Assembly (NCBI RefSeq): GCF_003385895.1
Contig: NZ_QRDQ01000010.1
Span: 310,001-374,000 of the forward strand
Direction: 5' to 3'
Source of the DNA: Flavobacterium cutihirudinis
GTDB lineage: Bacteria; Bacteroidota; Bacteroidia; Flavobacteriales; Flavobacteriaceae
Length of the DNA stretch: 64,000 nucleotides
Part shown: piece by piece, positions 34,865 through 44,407 of the stretch
Layout: the number at the start of each line of letters is the position of its first letter
How positions within the stretch are numbered: the first letter of the stretch is position 1
The notes under the pieces: model-generated
The model's input: only the letters and a program-made list of their open reading frames with translations
Told to the model about the DNA's origin: nothing
Databases searched by the model: none
Program-made: the position numbers and the translations under genes

Positions 34865-36222
34865 TTATAATCCTGTTTTATACCTAATTTTTTCATTTTT
34901 GAATACAAAGTCTGCGGCTGCATTTTTAGCATTTCTGCTGCACCACCGGGACCTGAAACTTTTCCGTTGCAGCGTTGGAGTGCATTCATAATATGATCTT
35001 TTTCCATTTCTTCCATCGACTTCATTTCTCCAGTGGGAACAACTTCAAAAGGAACAGAAGTATCCGAAGCAAGATCAAATTTTTCTATTTCGGTTGATTT
35101 GGCAAGTAGCACATTTCTTTCAATTAAATGTTCAAGTTCGCGAATATTTCCCGGCCAATCGTAATTTTTTAACTGCTCTAAAGCGCTTGGACTTATATTG
35201 CTAACATTTCTTCGTGAACTTGCAGCATATTTTTTCAGAAAATGATTGGCCAATGCTTCAATATCTTCTTTTCGTTCTTTTAAAGTTGGTAATTGAATCG
35301 GAAATACATTTAAACGATAATACAAATCGAGTCTAAAACGTCCTTCTGCAACTTCTTTTTCTAGAGATCTATTTGTTGCGGCTACAATACGAACATTGAT
35401 TTTGATGGTTTTATTGCCACCAAGTCTCTGAATTTCTTTCTCTTGCAAAACGCGTAATAATTTTACCTGAGAATCTAAAGGTAATTCACCAATTTCATCC
35501 AGAAAAATAGTTCCATTGTTTGCCTGTTCAAATTTCCCGATTCGTAAAGAATTAGCTCCCGTAAAAGCGCCTTTTTCATGTCCAAAAAGTTCTGATTCGA
35601 TTAAAGATTGCGGTAATGCTGCACAATTCACAATCACAATCGGATTTGATTTATGTTGTGACAAATCGTGTATGGCATGCGCAACTCTTTCTTTTCCGGT
35701 TCCGCTTTCGCCTAAAATTAGAACAGAAGTTTCAGCCGGAGCAACGATTTTTATTTTTTCAATAACTTCATTCAAAAGTGGGCTATTGCCAACAATTCCT
35801 TCAATTTCGTGAATTTCATTATCAATTTTTGTTTGTTCTAAACTTCCCTTTTCTTCATTAAATCTATATTTAGCAATGTCGAGCATCACGATAAGATCTC
35901 TTTCTCTAAAAGGTTTCACCATAAATCCGTACGGTTGTGTTGCTTTTACAGCTTCGAGCGTACTTTGGTTGGTGTTTGCAGAAATATACAAAAAGGGCAA
36001 ATTCATTTCGCGCAATTCCCATGCGAGGTCAATTCCGGTAAGATCGCCTTTTAGCATAATATCCAGTAAAACCCAATCAGGCTTTTTTTCTTCAATTAAT
36101 TTTCTGGCCTGAACCACAGAAGAAGCAATACCAACAATTTGGTAGCCTGCTTTTTGCAACATGATTTTTAAATCGTTTGCTACAATAAATTCATCTTCAA
36201 CGATTAAAATTTTCTCCTTCAT
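34861..36222 (-). CDS. NtrC-type sigma-54 response regulator
   Basis: A 453-residue activator: receiver at about 3-120 (ILIVEDE, Asp in VLLDIMLKGDLTG, Lys in MVKPFRE), AAA+ at about 145-375 (GESGTGKE, GAFTGA, TIFLDEIGEL, RLDLYYRLNV) and Fis-type helix-turn-helix near 415-453 (GGAAEMLKMQPQTLYSKMKK). Once phosphorylated it should activate sigma-54 RNA polymerase. Its ATG overlaps the stop of the TPR sensor kinase by four bases, making a clear cognate pair. A paralogous regulator lies at 52466. Confidence 0.95.
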   Translation of the reverse strand: MKEKILIVEDEFIVANDLKIMLQKAGYQIVGIASSVVQARKLIEEKKPDWVLLDIMLKGDLTGIDLAWELREMNLPFLYISANTNQSTLEAVKATQPYGFMVKPFRERDLIVMLDIAKYRFNEEKGSLEQTKIDNEIHEIEGIVGNSPLLNEVIEKIKIVAPAETSVLILGESGTGKERVAHAIHDLSQHKSNPIVIVNCAALPQSLIESELFGHEKGAFTGANSLRIGKFEQANNGTIFLDEIGELPLDSQVKLLRVLQEKEIQRLGGNKTIKINVRIVAATNRSLEKEVAEGRFRLDLYYRLNVFPIQLPTLKERKEDIEALANHFLKKYAASSRRNVSNISPSALEQLKNYDWPGNIRELEHLIERNVLLAKSTEIEKFDLASDTSVPFEVVPTGEMKSMEEMEKDHIMNALQRCNGKVSGPGGAAEMLKMQPQTLYSKMKKLGIKQDYN

Positions 36223-38510
36223 TGTATCATTGATGAAATTTCAGAATCTTCAACAACAGTTTCAAATTCAGTATTTCGGTTAAATGTAATTTTGATTTTC
36301 AGTCCGTTGTCATTTTTCATTTCAAAAACGCCATCAATTTGATCGCTTAAACCGGTCATTAAATTCATACCAAGAGAATCTCTTTCGGCATGGTTAAAAT
36401 TTTCAGGCAAACCAACTCCATTATCGGCAATAATCAATTGACAATTGTTTTTTTCGATATTTTTAAAAGAAATTAAAATTTCTCCTTTTCTGTCGTTAGG
36501 GAATGCATATTTAATCGCATTACTAATCGCTTCATTTATAATTAATCCCATTGGAACTGCCTGTGCAACATCAAGACAAATGCTTTCAATTTCTAAAACA
36601 AAATTGATTTTGCCTTTTGTGTCGTAACATTCTTTCATGTAATTGATTAGTTCATAAATATACCATGACATATCGATATTCGAAAGATTATCAGACTGAT
36701 ACAGTTTTTGATGAATCAAAGACATTGCATACATTCTATGCTGACTGTTTTGGATGGCCAATAATGCATCTTCATTATCCAAATAAGCCGATTGTGTATT
36801 TAATAAACTAATAACGATTTGAAGATTATTTTTTACGCGATGATGAATTTCTTTTAAAAGCCATTCTTTTTCAATCAACATTTTTTTATTCAGCTCGTTT
36901 TGTTCATTAATCTGCTGACGTTTTATTTCGAGTTCTTCGTTCTTTTTCTTTTTAATTCTAAAACTATTGTATAAAAGTCCCAGAATAAGAATTAAAACCA
37001 AAACACTTCCAATAAAGACATATTTTACAACATTATCTTTCTGAATTTGTATTTGTTGTACTTTGGCTTGTTGCGTTAGTAATTCAATATTTCGGTCTTT
37101 TTTATCCGTGTCAAATTCAATTTGAAGATTGTTAATTTGTCTGTTCGTTTCTCCTTTATAAATAGTATCTAAGATGTTTTTATAGAGTTGATAATGTTTT
37201 ATGGCATCGAGATATTTTCCCCTTGAAGAATCTGCTTTAAACCAGATAAGATAATTGTCAGACAACATTATTGTGTTTTTCGACGCTGTCGCGAGCGAAT
37301 CTAAGCGATGAAGTATCGGATATAAATCGGTATAGTTTTTTAACTGATAATGATACCGGGCAAAACTTCTCAGAATTGGCATTCCGTTTTCGGCACTTTT
37401 CTCGGCATATTTACCATAATAGGCGACCAATTTATTATAGTATACCGTGGCTTTTTCATTATCATTTAGCACTCTGTAAATACCAAGAAAAAGGTAATTT
37501 TCTTTTATTTGTCTCTGCTCATCATTAGAAGGATAACTTGCCTGCATTTCTTTTAAAAGTTTGAGTGCATCGTTTCCTTTTTTTTGCAAAATAAATGTAG
37601 AACAAAGATTATCGCCAATCACTCTGACATAATCTGCACTTTTATGCTTTTTTGCTATTTCCAGACCTTTATAAAAATATTCAGCTGCATTATTTTTTTT
37701 CTGAAGATTAAGATACGCCATTCCAACATGATTGTAAATTGCACTAAGCTGTAGTGAACTATCACGTACAGCTAAGGCAGTTTTTTCAGCTAAAAGGGCA
37801 TATTTCAAAGCCTCTGCAAAGTTCCCTGTATGGGTATAACCGTCAGAAAGCAGATTATAGACACCTTGTAAATGAGGAAATTTTATCGATTGATATAAGA
37901 GAAGCGATTCTTTTAAAAGCACCATACCTTTTTCCTCATTTTCATTCATAAGGTATAATTCACCGGTTTCTTTTAAAACACCTGCCTGTTTAGCTTTTGC
38001 GCCTAATTTTATAAATAGCGGAATCGCCATTTCCTTGTATTTAATTCTCTCATCCAGAGATTCTCCATACATAGAAAGTTCTAAGTAAGCGTTCGCTTGA
38101 AGTTCCGTTAAATTGTTTTTTTTAGAATAAACGAGGGCTTCTTTTGCCTTTTTTAAACCATTTTTAGGATCTCCTTTTTCTCTATTAATCTGAGCGTTAA
38201 GCAGAATTGATTTTCCAATTCCGGTTTTATAATGTAAACTAGTACCCAATTGTCTTGCCTGCCCGTTTATAACATCCGCCTCATCCAAATCGGCTTTATA
38301 TTCGTGATCTTTGTTGAGATAATAGGCACTTAAAAGCAATAGCAAATCGACCTTTTGTGAAGTGTCTCCAGCTTTAGCAATTTTGCTTTTTAATACATTT
38401 GGATCTTCTTTGGATTGCGCCGGAACGCTATAATTTACTAGTATAAAAAAGGTTACTGTAAATAAGGCGCGTACGTGGTTTTTGACAGAAATAATAGGGA
38501 TGAAATTCAT
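36219..38510 (-). CDS. TPR-containing sensor histidine kinase (HisKA_2)
   Basis: A 763-residue kinase with signal peptide at about 1-32 (YSVPAQ), a periplasmic TPR array (about 40-440), one transmembrane helix near 490-510 (VKYVFIGSVLVLILILGLLY), a coiled coil and a HisKA_2/HATPase_c unit: EIHHRVKNNLQIVISLLNTQ (about 558-577), NEAISNAIKYAF and IADNGVGLPE. The TPRs point to sensing a periplasmic protein or peptide. It is translationally coupled to the NtrC-type regulator, an unusual partner for this kinase class, and is paralogous to the gene at 49825. Confidence 0.93.
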   Translation of the reverse strand: MNFIPIISVKNHVRALFTVTFFILVNYSVPAQSKEDPNVLKSKIAKAGDTSQKVDLLLLLSAYYLNKDHEYKADLDEADVINGQARQLGTSLHYKTGIGKSILLNAQINREKGDPKNGLKKAKEALVYSKKNNLTELQANAYLELSMYGESLDERIKYKEMAIPLFIKLGAKAKQAGVLKETGELYLMNENEEKGMVLLKESLLLYQSIKFPHLQGVYNLLSDGYTHTGNFAEALKYALLAEKTALAVRDSSLQLSAIYNHVGMAYLNLQKKNNAAEYFYKGLEIAKKHKSADYVRVIGDNLCSTFILQKKGNDALKLLKEMQASYPSNDEQRQIKENYLFLGIYRVLNDNEKATVYYNKLVAYYGKYAEKSAENGMPILRSFARYHYQLKNYTDLYPILHRLDSLATASKNTIMLSDNYLIWFKADSSRGKYLDAIKHYQLYKNILDTIYKGETNRQINNLQIEFDTDKKDRNIELLTQQAKVQQIQIQKDNVVKYVFIGSVLVLILILGLLYNSFRIKKKKNEELEIKRQQINEQNELNKKMLIEKEWLLKEIHHRVKNNLQIVISLLNTQSAYLDNEDALLAIQNSQHRMYAMSLIHQKLYQSDNLSNIDMSWYIYELINYMKECYDTKGKINFVLEIESICLDVAQAVPMGLIINEAISNAIKYAFPNDRKGEILISFKNIEKNNCQLIIADNGVGLPENFNHAERDSLGMNLMTGLSDQIDGVFEMKNDNGLKIKITFNRNTEFETVVEDSEISSMIQ

Positions 38511-38562
38511 TTTTTAAAGATACTATATTATCAGAAATCTGCAATCCAAAATCCGTGTTTGT

Positions 38563-39231
38563 CTAGCTTTTTCGATGGTATAAATAGCAAATTATCATCG
38601 CTATTCCCGGCAGAATTAAAGTTCCTAATCCGAAAAACTTTCCTGCTACTGCTCCCAGAAAACAACCCACAAGAAACCCAATTATAGTAACTAATTGTTT
38701 CTTAAAACTTAAAAGAACTTCTACGTCTTTAAGTCCGTTTTTTAATAAGTTTCCTAAATCAAGAGAAGCTTGTGTTACATTTCCTGTCATCATGGTTGTT
38801 GGTCCATGTGTTTCTTTGGCGTAAAGCTTTCCAAAAGCATTCTGAAGTCCCATTGCAAATACGGTTGTCATGGCTACGGCATACATCGTCCATTCCGAAA
38901 AAATCTCCAAATAACCGAAAGCATAAGAAGCAATTCCGCTTAAAAACAATATTATACCTTCCCAAAATAGAATCGTATAACGATTAGTTGCTTTTAATGC
39001 AATTCTTCCTCCAGTAATTACAGCGATTATAAAAATGGGAAAAGTGAGCAGTTTTATCCACGCATGTATGTCTGAACCTTTGATGATTTGATAAGCAAAG
39101 ACAATAAAGTTGCCCGTAACATGTGCTGAAAAAATCGAATCGGCAGCGACAAATGTTACGGTATCGCAATACCCTGCTATTATGGTGAGCAGCAGGGTTA
39201 CGTACCAAATGTTTTTTTGTTGTATTTCCAT
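38563..39231 (-). CDS. YoaK/DUF1275-family membrane protein
   Basis: A 222-residue protein with about six membrane helices. AGYCDTVTFVAADSIFSAHVTGN (residues about 19-41) is the family signature and MGLQNAFGKLYAKETHGPTT a second conserved block. Members are widespread; some are annotated as transporters without direct proof. It lies six bases after dps, so it is in the same operon. Confidence 0.88.
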   Translation of the reverse strand: MEIQQKNIWYVTLLLTIIAGYCDTVTFVAADSIFSAHVTGNFIVFAYQIIKGSDIHAWIKLLTFPIFIIAVITGGRIALKATNRYTILFWEGIILFLSGIASYAFGYLEIFSEWTMYAVAMTTVFAMGLQNAFGKLYAKETHGPTTMMTGNVTQASLDLGNLLKNGLKDVEVLLSFKKQLVTIIGFLVGCFLGAVAGKFFGLGTLILPGIAMIICYLYHRKS

Positions 39232-39237
39232 ATTTTT

Positions 39238-39711
39238 TTATTTCAAATGAGCGCGAAGCATCCAGGCCATTTTTTCATGAGTTTCTACTAATCCTGTGAT
39301 AAAATCACTTGTTCCCGCGTCTTGTAGTTCGTTTGCGATAAGATTGATGTTTTCACGTAGATAAATAATAATACTTTCGTGATCTAAAAGTAATTCTTTA
39401 ATGAAACCATTGGCGTCATTTTTCTCTTGTAATTCTTCTGTAAGATGCGTCAAAGCCAAAAAGTCTTTTAATGTTGCAGGAGTATAATGCCCTAAAGATC
39501 GGATTCTTTCTGCAACAGTATCAACGATTTCATCAATAGCATCGTATTGTTGTTCGAAGAAAAGGTGTTTGTTATAGAAATCCGGACCTTCAACATTCCA
39601 GTGTGCTCTTTTGGTTTTGGTATAAAGTACAAATTCGTCTGCAAGAACTTTAATTAGGATCTCTACAACTTTTGAGATGTTTTCTTGTTTAATTCCGATG
39701 TTTGTTTTCAT
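39238..39711 (-). CDS. dps: Dps ferritin-like DNA-protection protein
   Basis: A 157-residue ferritin-fold protein. The inter-subunit ferroxidase residues are in RAHWNVEG (about 35-42) and the acidic FFEQQYDAIDEIVDTVAERI (about 51-70). Dps dodecamers oxidise and store iron and protect DNA during starvation and peroxide stress. It sits between a DoxX gene (2-base gap) and a DUF1275 gene (6-base gap), a stress-type operon. Confidence 0.95.
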   Translation of the reverse strand: MKTNIGIKQENISKVVEILIKVLADEFVLYTKTKRAHWNVEGPDFYNKHLFFEQQYDAIDEIVDTVAERIRSLGHYTPATLKDFLALTHLTEELQEKNDANGFIKELLLDHESIIIYLRENINLIANELQDAGTSDFITGLVETHEKMAWMLRAHLK

Positions 39712-39713
39712 TT

Positions 39714-40142
39714 TTAAAGAAGGTTTAATAAATAATAATCAAGCGAATATGTTCCGGCACCGAGTGCGAGAAGTAATAATAATGATAGTGTGTACATGTA
39801 AGGAACGTCACGTACTTCGAGCGAATCGTTTCTGTGAACCACAAAATAACCTACGGCTGTGACACCAATTGTTGGAAGAACGGCAAGGCGAGTTCCGAGT
39901 CCTAAAATGATAAAAAACGGAATGACAGTATCTGAAAATGTAGCGACCAGTCCGTTTAATTTTTCAGGTAAATGAAGCGGATTTGGAACGTGTTCTTTTT
40001 GTCCGTTTTCAACTCTGAATTTCTTCATTCCGTGTACTCTAAATAACTCAACTGCAAGTAAAACTCTAAATACTAAAAGCGCTGCATTGTTGAAGGAATT
40101 TCCTAAATCGGAATACAGGATTTGTTTTATAATTTCAGCCAT
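39714..40142 (-). CDS. DoxX-family membrane protein
   Basis: A 142-residue protein with four predicted membrane helices (VFRVLLAVELF, VIPFFIILGLG, LAVLPTIGVTAVGYFVV, LSLLLLLALGAGTYSLD). The ATG at 40142 (MAEIIKQILYSD) is chosen because it avoids overlap with the amidohydrolase stop at 40154 and removes an 11-residue odd extension. DoxX relatives join detoxification or oxidoreductase complexes in membranes. It is part of the amidohydrolase-DoxX-dps-DUF1275 run. Confidence 0.88.
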   Translation of the reverse strand: MAEIIKQILYSDLGNSFNNAALLVFRVLLAVELFRVHGMKKFRVENGQKEHVPNPLHLPEKLNGLVATFSDTVIPFFIILGLGTRLAVLPTIGVTAVGYFVVHRNDSLEVRDVPYMYTLSLLLLLALGAGTYSLDYYLLNLL

Positions 40143-40153
40143 TTCTTTAAAAT

Positions 40154-42040
40154 TTAAAAGGCAAAACAAGAGCAACCCAAAGCGCCCCAGAATGCGTTAT
40201 AATTATTGACAGGAACATTGCTCATTCGGGCAACATCGTGATTGTGTAAATGAACATCGCAACTTCCGCTGCAACTGTGAATCTGCGAAGTCAGTTTTGG
40301 TTTCGCATCTGCTTTCGCATTTTTTTCAATCGCACTCTGCAAACTGCTTCTCACCGGATATCCGTTGTAAATATTCGTTGGCGACCAATCTGGTAAAATC
40401 GGAATATGTGGCGGAGAAAAAGACGAAAAATCGCCATTTGCATAAACAATTTTTCCATCAACAATGGTTAAATCCGATTCGATTTTTTTAATGTCTTCAT
40501 CATCAATGCTGAAATAATCTCGGTCTAGAACTACTAAATCGGCAAACATTCCCACTTTAATATCACCTTTTTTAGTTTGTTCCTGCGAAAACCAGGCGCT
40601 TCCTCGAGTGTATAATTCTAAAGCAGTTTGTCGGTTCAGTCTGGTTTCATTGTACAATTGTAAACCACCAACTGTTTTCCCAACCGTCATCCAATACATT
40701 GAAACCCAAGGATTGTAACTGCTTACACGAGTAGCGTCTGAACCCGCACCAACAGGAACTTCCATTTCTAACATTTTTTTGATTGGCGGTGTATTTTCAG
40801 CAGCTTTTGCTCCGTATCGGTCGGTGAAATATTCTCCCTGATAGGCCATTCTGCTTTGTACGGCGATTCCGCCGCCCAGAGCTTTCACACGTTCGATATT
40901 TCTTTCGTCAATCGTTTCGGCGTGGTCAAATATCCACGGAAGCCCATTAAAAGGAACATCCTGATTGATCTTTTCAAAAACATTCAAAAATCGGGTAATA
41001 CTTTCGTTGTAAGTCGCATGAAGTCTAAACGGCCAACGGTTTTCTACCAAAAGACGAACTACTTTTTCCAGTTCTGCTTCCATGTTTTCTGGAAGATCTG
41101 GTCTTGGCTGTAGGAAATCTTCAAAATCGGCAGCAGAGAAAACCAGCATTTCACCAGCTCCGTTATGACGGTACATGTCATTTCCCTGATATAATTTTAC
41201 AGTATCTATCCAATCTGAGAAATCTTCAAATTCGTGTTTTGGTTTTTGAGTGAAAAGGTTATAAGCGATTCTTACCGTTAATTGTTTCTTTTCGTTTAGT
41301 TCATTAACCACTTTGTAATCGTCAGGAAAGTTCTGAAATCCGCCGCCGGCATCAATCACACTTGTGATTCCGAAACGGTTCAGTTCTTTCATAAAATGAC
41401 GCGTCGAATTGATTTGATGTTCATAAGAAAGCGTTGGACCTTTTGCCAAAGTCGAATATAAAATCATCGCATTTGGAGTCGCAATAATAAGTCCAGTTGG
41501 TTCACCGTTTGAATCGCGTTCAATTTGACCACCCGGAGGAGCAGGCGTATTTTTGTTGTAACCAACAGCTCTTAGTGCCGCTCTGTTCATAATTGCCCTA
41601 TCGTACAAATGCAAAATAAAAACAGGAGTGTCGGGTGCAATCGCATTGATTTCTTCTAAAGTTGGCATTCTGCGTTCAGCAAACTGAAATTCAGACCAGC
41701 CGCCAACAACACGAACCCATTGCGGATTTGGCGTACGATCAACCTGTTCTTTCAACATTCGGAGTGCGTCTGCCAAAGAAGGAACACCATCCCAACGCAA
41801 TTCCAAATTATAATTTAAACCACCACGAATCAGGTGAATGTGAGAATCGTTGATTCCGGGAACGACTCTTTTGTTCTGAAGGTCAATTATTTTAGTTTCT
41901 TCAGAAGAAAAACTCATAATATCGTTGTCATTTCCAACCGCAATAAATTTTCCGTCTTTAATGGCAACAGCCGTAACATTTGGCGTTTCAGCGTTGAAAC
42001 TATGAATTTTTCCGTTGAATAAAATTAGATCTGCTTTCAT
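40154..42040 (-). CDS. YtcJ-like amidohydrolase with Cys/His-rich tail
   Basis: A 628-residue metal-dependent hydrolase. The composite beta domain opens with ILFNGKIHSFN; the metal HxH is NDSHIHL near 65-71, followed by FRLHATYNESI, WIFDHAETID and VGAGSDATR (metal Asp). It most likely cleaves an amide or imide of a small substrate in the cytosol. The tail is odd: C590, C594, H597, H599, H601, C623 and C625 form a possible metal site outside the normal fold, and the chain ends GCSCFAF. It is seven bases after the M17-N gene. Confidence 0.9.
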   Translation of the reverse strand: MKADLILFNGKIHSFNAETPNVTAVAIKDGKFIAVGNDNDIMSFSSEETKIIDLQNKRVVPGINDSHIHLIRGGLNYNLELRWDGVPSLADALRMLKEQVDRTPNPQWVRVVGGWSEFQFAERRMPTLEEINAIAPDTPVFILHLYDRAIMNRAALRAVGYNKNTPAPPGGQIERDSNGEPTGLIIATPNAMILYSTLAKGPTLSYEHQINSTRHFMKELNRFGITSVIDAGGGFQNFPDDYKVVNELNEKKQLTVRIAYNLFTQKPKHEFEDFSDWIDTVKLYQGNDMYRHNGAGEMLVFSAADFEDFLQPRPDLPENMEAELEKVVRLLVENRWPFRLHATYNESITRFLNVFEKINQDVPFNGLPWIFDHAETIDERNIERVKALGGGIAVQSRMAYQGEYFTDRYGAKAAENTPPIKKMLEMEVPVGAGSDATRVSSYNPWVSMYWMTVGKTVGGLQLYNETRLNRQTALELYTRGSAWFSQEQTKKGDIKVGMFADLVVLDRDYFSIDDEDIKKIESDLTIVDGKIVYANGDFSSFSPPHIPILPDWSPTNIYNGYPVRSSLQSAIEKNAKADAKPKLTSQIHSCSGSCDVHLHNHDVARMSNVPVNNYNAFWGALGCSCFAF

Positions 42041-42047
42041 AATTCGG

Positions 42048-42764
42048 TTATTTAGAGTTCAATTTTGCGATGGCGTCTTTAATTCCTTCTCCAGCAACAT
42101 TATAAAATGCTGGTCCGGCAAGAAGCGTAACTTTCGTTAAAGGCTTATAATCGGCTAGCTTTTTTTCCTTTAAATAGATTTGCGTTCTATAGGCTTCAAA
42201 AGAACCTAAAACAACATTAGTAGCAACCAAAGCCGTTGGAGAATCGATTCCCGCATCTTTAATATCACTTGCAAAAGAATAGTTAGAAACGCCTAAACGT
42301 AATGCTTCGCGCATTGCGGTACTTCCAACAGAAATCATTAATTCGGTTGTGAATGTATTGCGATCTCCCAATCCGATTAATAATAATTGTTTGGATGCTA
42401 AAGTTCCTTTTGGAGGTGTAATTAATAAGGTTTCAAGTGAATGACCAGTAAACTTTCCGCTTTTGCGTAATTCGGTTATGATGCCTTTTAGTGCGTCGTC
42501 TAAATGTACCATTCCGTTTAAGTTGGCAGGAAGGGCAGGAGGGTTGAAGATGTCGCCTTCCGTATATTCGAAAACACAGGCAACCTGAAGATCAGCTTCT
42601 GCAGCAGATGGTCCTTGAACCAATCCGTTTACGGCAACTCCGTCTACTTTTCCCCAAGTTGCTGTCGAACCAATTGAAGCGGTTTGTGCAAAGGAATTTA
42701 ATGTTATGAGTATGATAATCAGATAGGAATATCTGTTTAAGAGAAAAATTGTTGTGTTTTTCAT
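42048..42764 (-). CDS. secreted M17 peptidase N-domain protein without catalytic half
   Basis: A 238-residue protein with signal peptide ending at about residue 27 (NSFAQ). The rest resembles the N-terminal macro-like domain of leucine aminopeptidase: KQLLLIGLGDRNTFTTELMI and GSTAMREALRLGVSNYSFAS. The zinc-peptidase half of M17 enzymes is missing and the next gene is an unrelated amidohydrolase, so this is a stand-alone domain rather than a frameshift. Role unknown, possibly binding. A MITE-like element lies just upstream. Confidence 0.75.
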   Translation of the reverse strand: MKNTTIFLLNRYSYLIIILITLNSFAQTASIGSTATWGKVDGVAVNGLVQGPSAAEADLQVACVFEYTEGDIFNPPALPANLNGMVHLDDALKGIITELRKSGKFTGHSLETLLITPPKGTLASKQLLLIGLGDRNTFTTELMISVGSTAMREALRLGVSNYSFASDIKDAGIDSPTALVATNVVLGSFEAYRTQIYLKEKKLADYKPLTKVTLLAGPAFYNVAGEGIKDAIAKLNSK

Positions 42765-42802
42765 GTTTATAAGTTTAACGTTAATGGTAATTGCGGAAAA
42801 TA

Positions 42803-42951
42803 TTTAAACACATAGAAACATAGATTTTCTTTACTTTGAAGTAAAAAAAGTTTATAAGAAAGAAACTAGTTTCTAACACATAGACTATGTGCATTAATGT
42901 TAGTGAAACGCCTTTTTACACGCCCCAAAAGCTATGTTTCTATGTGTTTAA
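42803..42951. repeat. MITE-like inverted-repeat element, copy B
   Basis: A 149-bp element with the same terminal repeats as copy A (left at 42803-42823, right at 42932-42951, 20 of 21 bases paired) and a perfect inner palindrome CACATAGACTATGTG near 42876-42890. Read in reverse complement its interior matches copy A at 33149-33291. It fills the gap between the porin gene and the M17-N gene. Confidence 0.85.
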
Positions 42952-42973
42952 TAATTATGCTCAATATTTAGTT

Positions 42974-44362
42974 TTAAAATTTGAATGTTAATCGGGCATT
43001 AAAAAAAACACCGTCTTTTGAATTCGGAATAATATCATTGATAAAAGCACCCGTTTTGAAGTACTGAATACCGCTGACAACCGAAATATATTTGTTTATA
43101 CCGTATGTAAAATTGGCTAGATAAGCTGTTCCAATATATTTTTCGTCAGAATCGCTTCCGCGGAGGTTTAATATACCGCTGGGTCTGTAAACACCGTCCT
43201 GAGTTGAATATCTCCAGTTCAAAACCACATCGACCTGCATCTTTAATTGTGGCAATAAATCCATAGTTGCATAAGGATGAATGTCGATAAGGTTTACCGG
43301 ACCAACCTGCGGACTGAAACCAAAATATCCTCCTTTAGGATACAGCGGATTAAAGGTTTGCAGATCTCCATTTCCTTGGTTTCTGTCTCCAGAGATATAA
43401 TCATTTCGAAGATTTATCGTTGGTTTGAATTTTATATTTTCGAACATATACCCAATATCGATGGAACCTGTCCAGGCATTAATTTTTCCTGAACCAAAAG
43501 TTCCGAATTGATAGGCTGCTTCCAGATTATAAATAAAACCACCTCCGTATTTCCATAATCGGCTTCCAATGGTATGTCTTCTCTCGTGGGCGATTCCTTC
43601 TTCAAAAAGAGATAAATCTCTTCGGAAACCCAGATAATAAAGGTCAATATTTCCTGCTTTCGGAATTATTATTTTAGAATAAGCTCCCCAAAGATTCAGC
43701 TGTTTAGACATTTTATTGTCAAAAACACCAGTGTAAATCGTATCTGCCATCATCGCAAAGGCATCAACAGCTAGTCTTGCAGAAGAATACATTAGTTTTC
43801 CTCCTGTAAAATACAATCTCGCATTTGGACCTTCTCGTACTGAAATCAGTCTTCCGGAACCATAATCCAATTCTTGTCTTCCGGCACGAATGGTTACTTT
43901 TTTATCATTTTGTTTCCAGACATCCACATCCAAAAACAAATTCTGAACATTCAGCTGATCTTCGTCAATGCCACGGGCTCCATTTGTACGGCCGTCTTCT
44001 AAGGCACTTCGTAATTGTGCAAAAAGTCTAACGCTTTTTCCTAAATGAATATCGGCATGAAGATCATAGCGCTGCAACAGGAAATTATTATGACCAATAT
44101 TAAATCTTCCCCAGTCTTCATTGTTGAAATCAACATATTCATATCGTGCTTCGCCTCCCAAAGACAGATAAAAATTCTTTTCTTTATTTAAAGGAACAAA
44201 TTTTAAATTCTGATAAAAGTTTCGGGAAGAATCTTTTAGGAATTCGTAATTTTCGTCATAACGCAAAAGTTTGAAATTTTGGGCCAATGCCATATTTCCT
44301 GTTAAGAGAATAAGAACAAGTAACTTGACGTTTTTTGATATGGATTTTGATGATTCCAACAT
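42974..44362 (-). CDS. alginate-export-family outer-membrane porin
   Basis: A 462-residue protein with signal peptide ending at about residue 28 (NMALAQ) followed by alternating beta strands typical of an 18-strand barrel; it ends in NARLTFKF with a terminal Phe as expected of an outer-membrane protein. RAGRQELDYGSGRLISVREG (near 163-182) is the signature of the alginate-export (AlgE-like) family. It probably passes small organic solutes rather than alginate, as no alginate genes are present. It follows the isochorismatase-fold gene after 45 bases. Confidence 0.85.
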   Translation of the reverse strand: MLESSKSISKNVKLLVLILLTGNMALAQNFKLLRYDENYEFLKDSSRNFYQNLKFVPLNKEKNFYLSLGGEARYEYVDFNNEDWGRFNIGHNNFLLQRYDLHADIHLGKSVRLFAQLRSALEDGRTNGARGIDEDQLNVQNLFLDVDVWKQNDKKVTIRAGRQELDYGSGRLISVREGPNARLYFTGGKLMYSSARLAVDAFAMMADTIYTGVFDNKMSKQLNLWGAYSKIIIPKAGNIDLYYLGFRRDLSLFEEGIAHERRHTIGSRLWKYGGGFIYNLEAAYQFGTFGSGKINAWTGSIDIGYMFENIKFKPTINLRNDYISGDRNQGNGDLQTFNPLYPKGGYFGFSPQVGPVNLIDIHPYATMDLLPQLKMQVDVVLNWRYSTQDGVYRPSGILNLRGSDSDEKYIGTAYLANFTYGINKYISVVSGIQYFKTGAFINDIIPNSKDGVFFNARLTFKF

Positions 44363-44407
44363 AATGAAGAATAAGGGGTTTGGAAATAAATGAATGAATT
44401 TGTGGAA

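Noticed and set aside
42048..42973. Frameshifted leucine aminopeptidase
   Set aside because: No M17 catalytic-domain sequence is found downstream; the next gene is a complete amidohydrolase, so the protein is a stand-alone N-domain.
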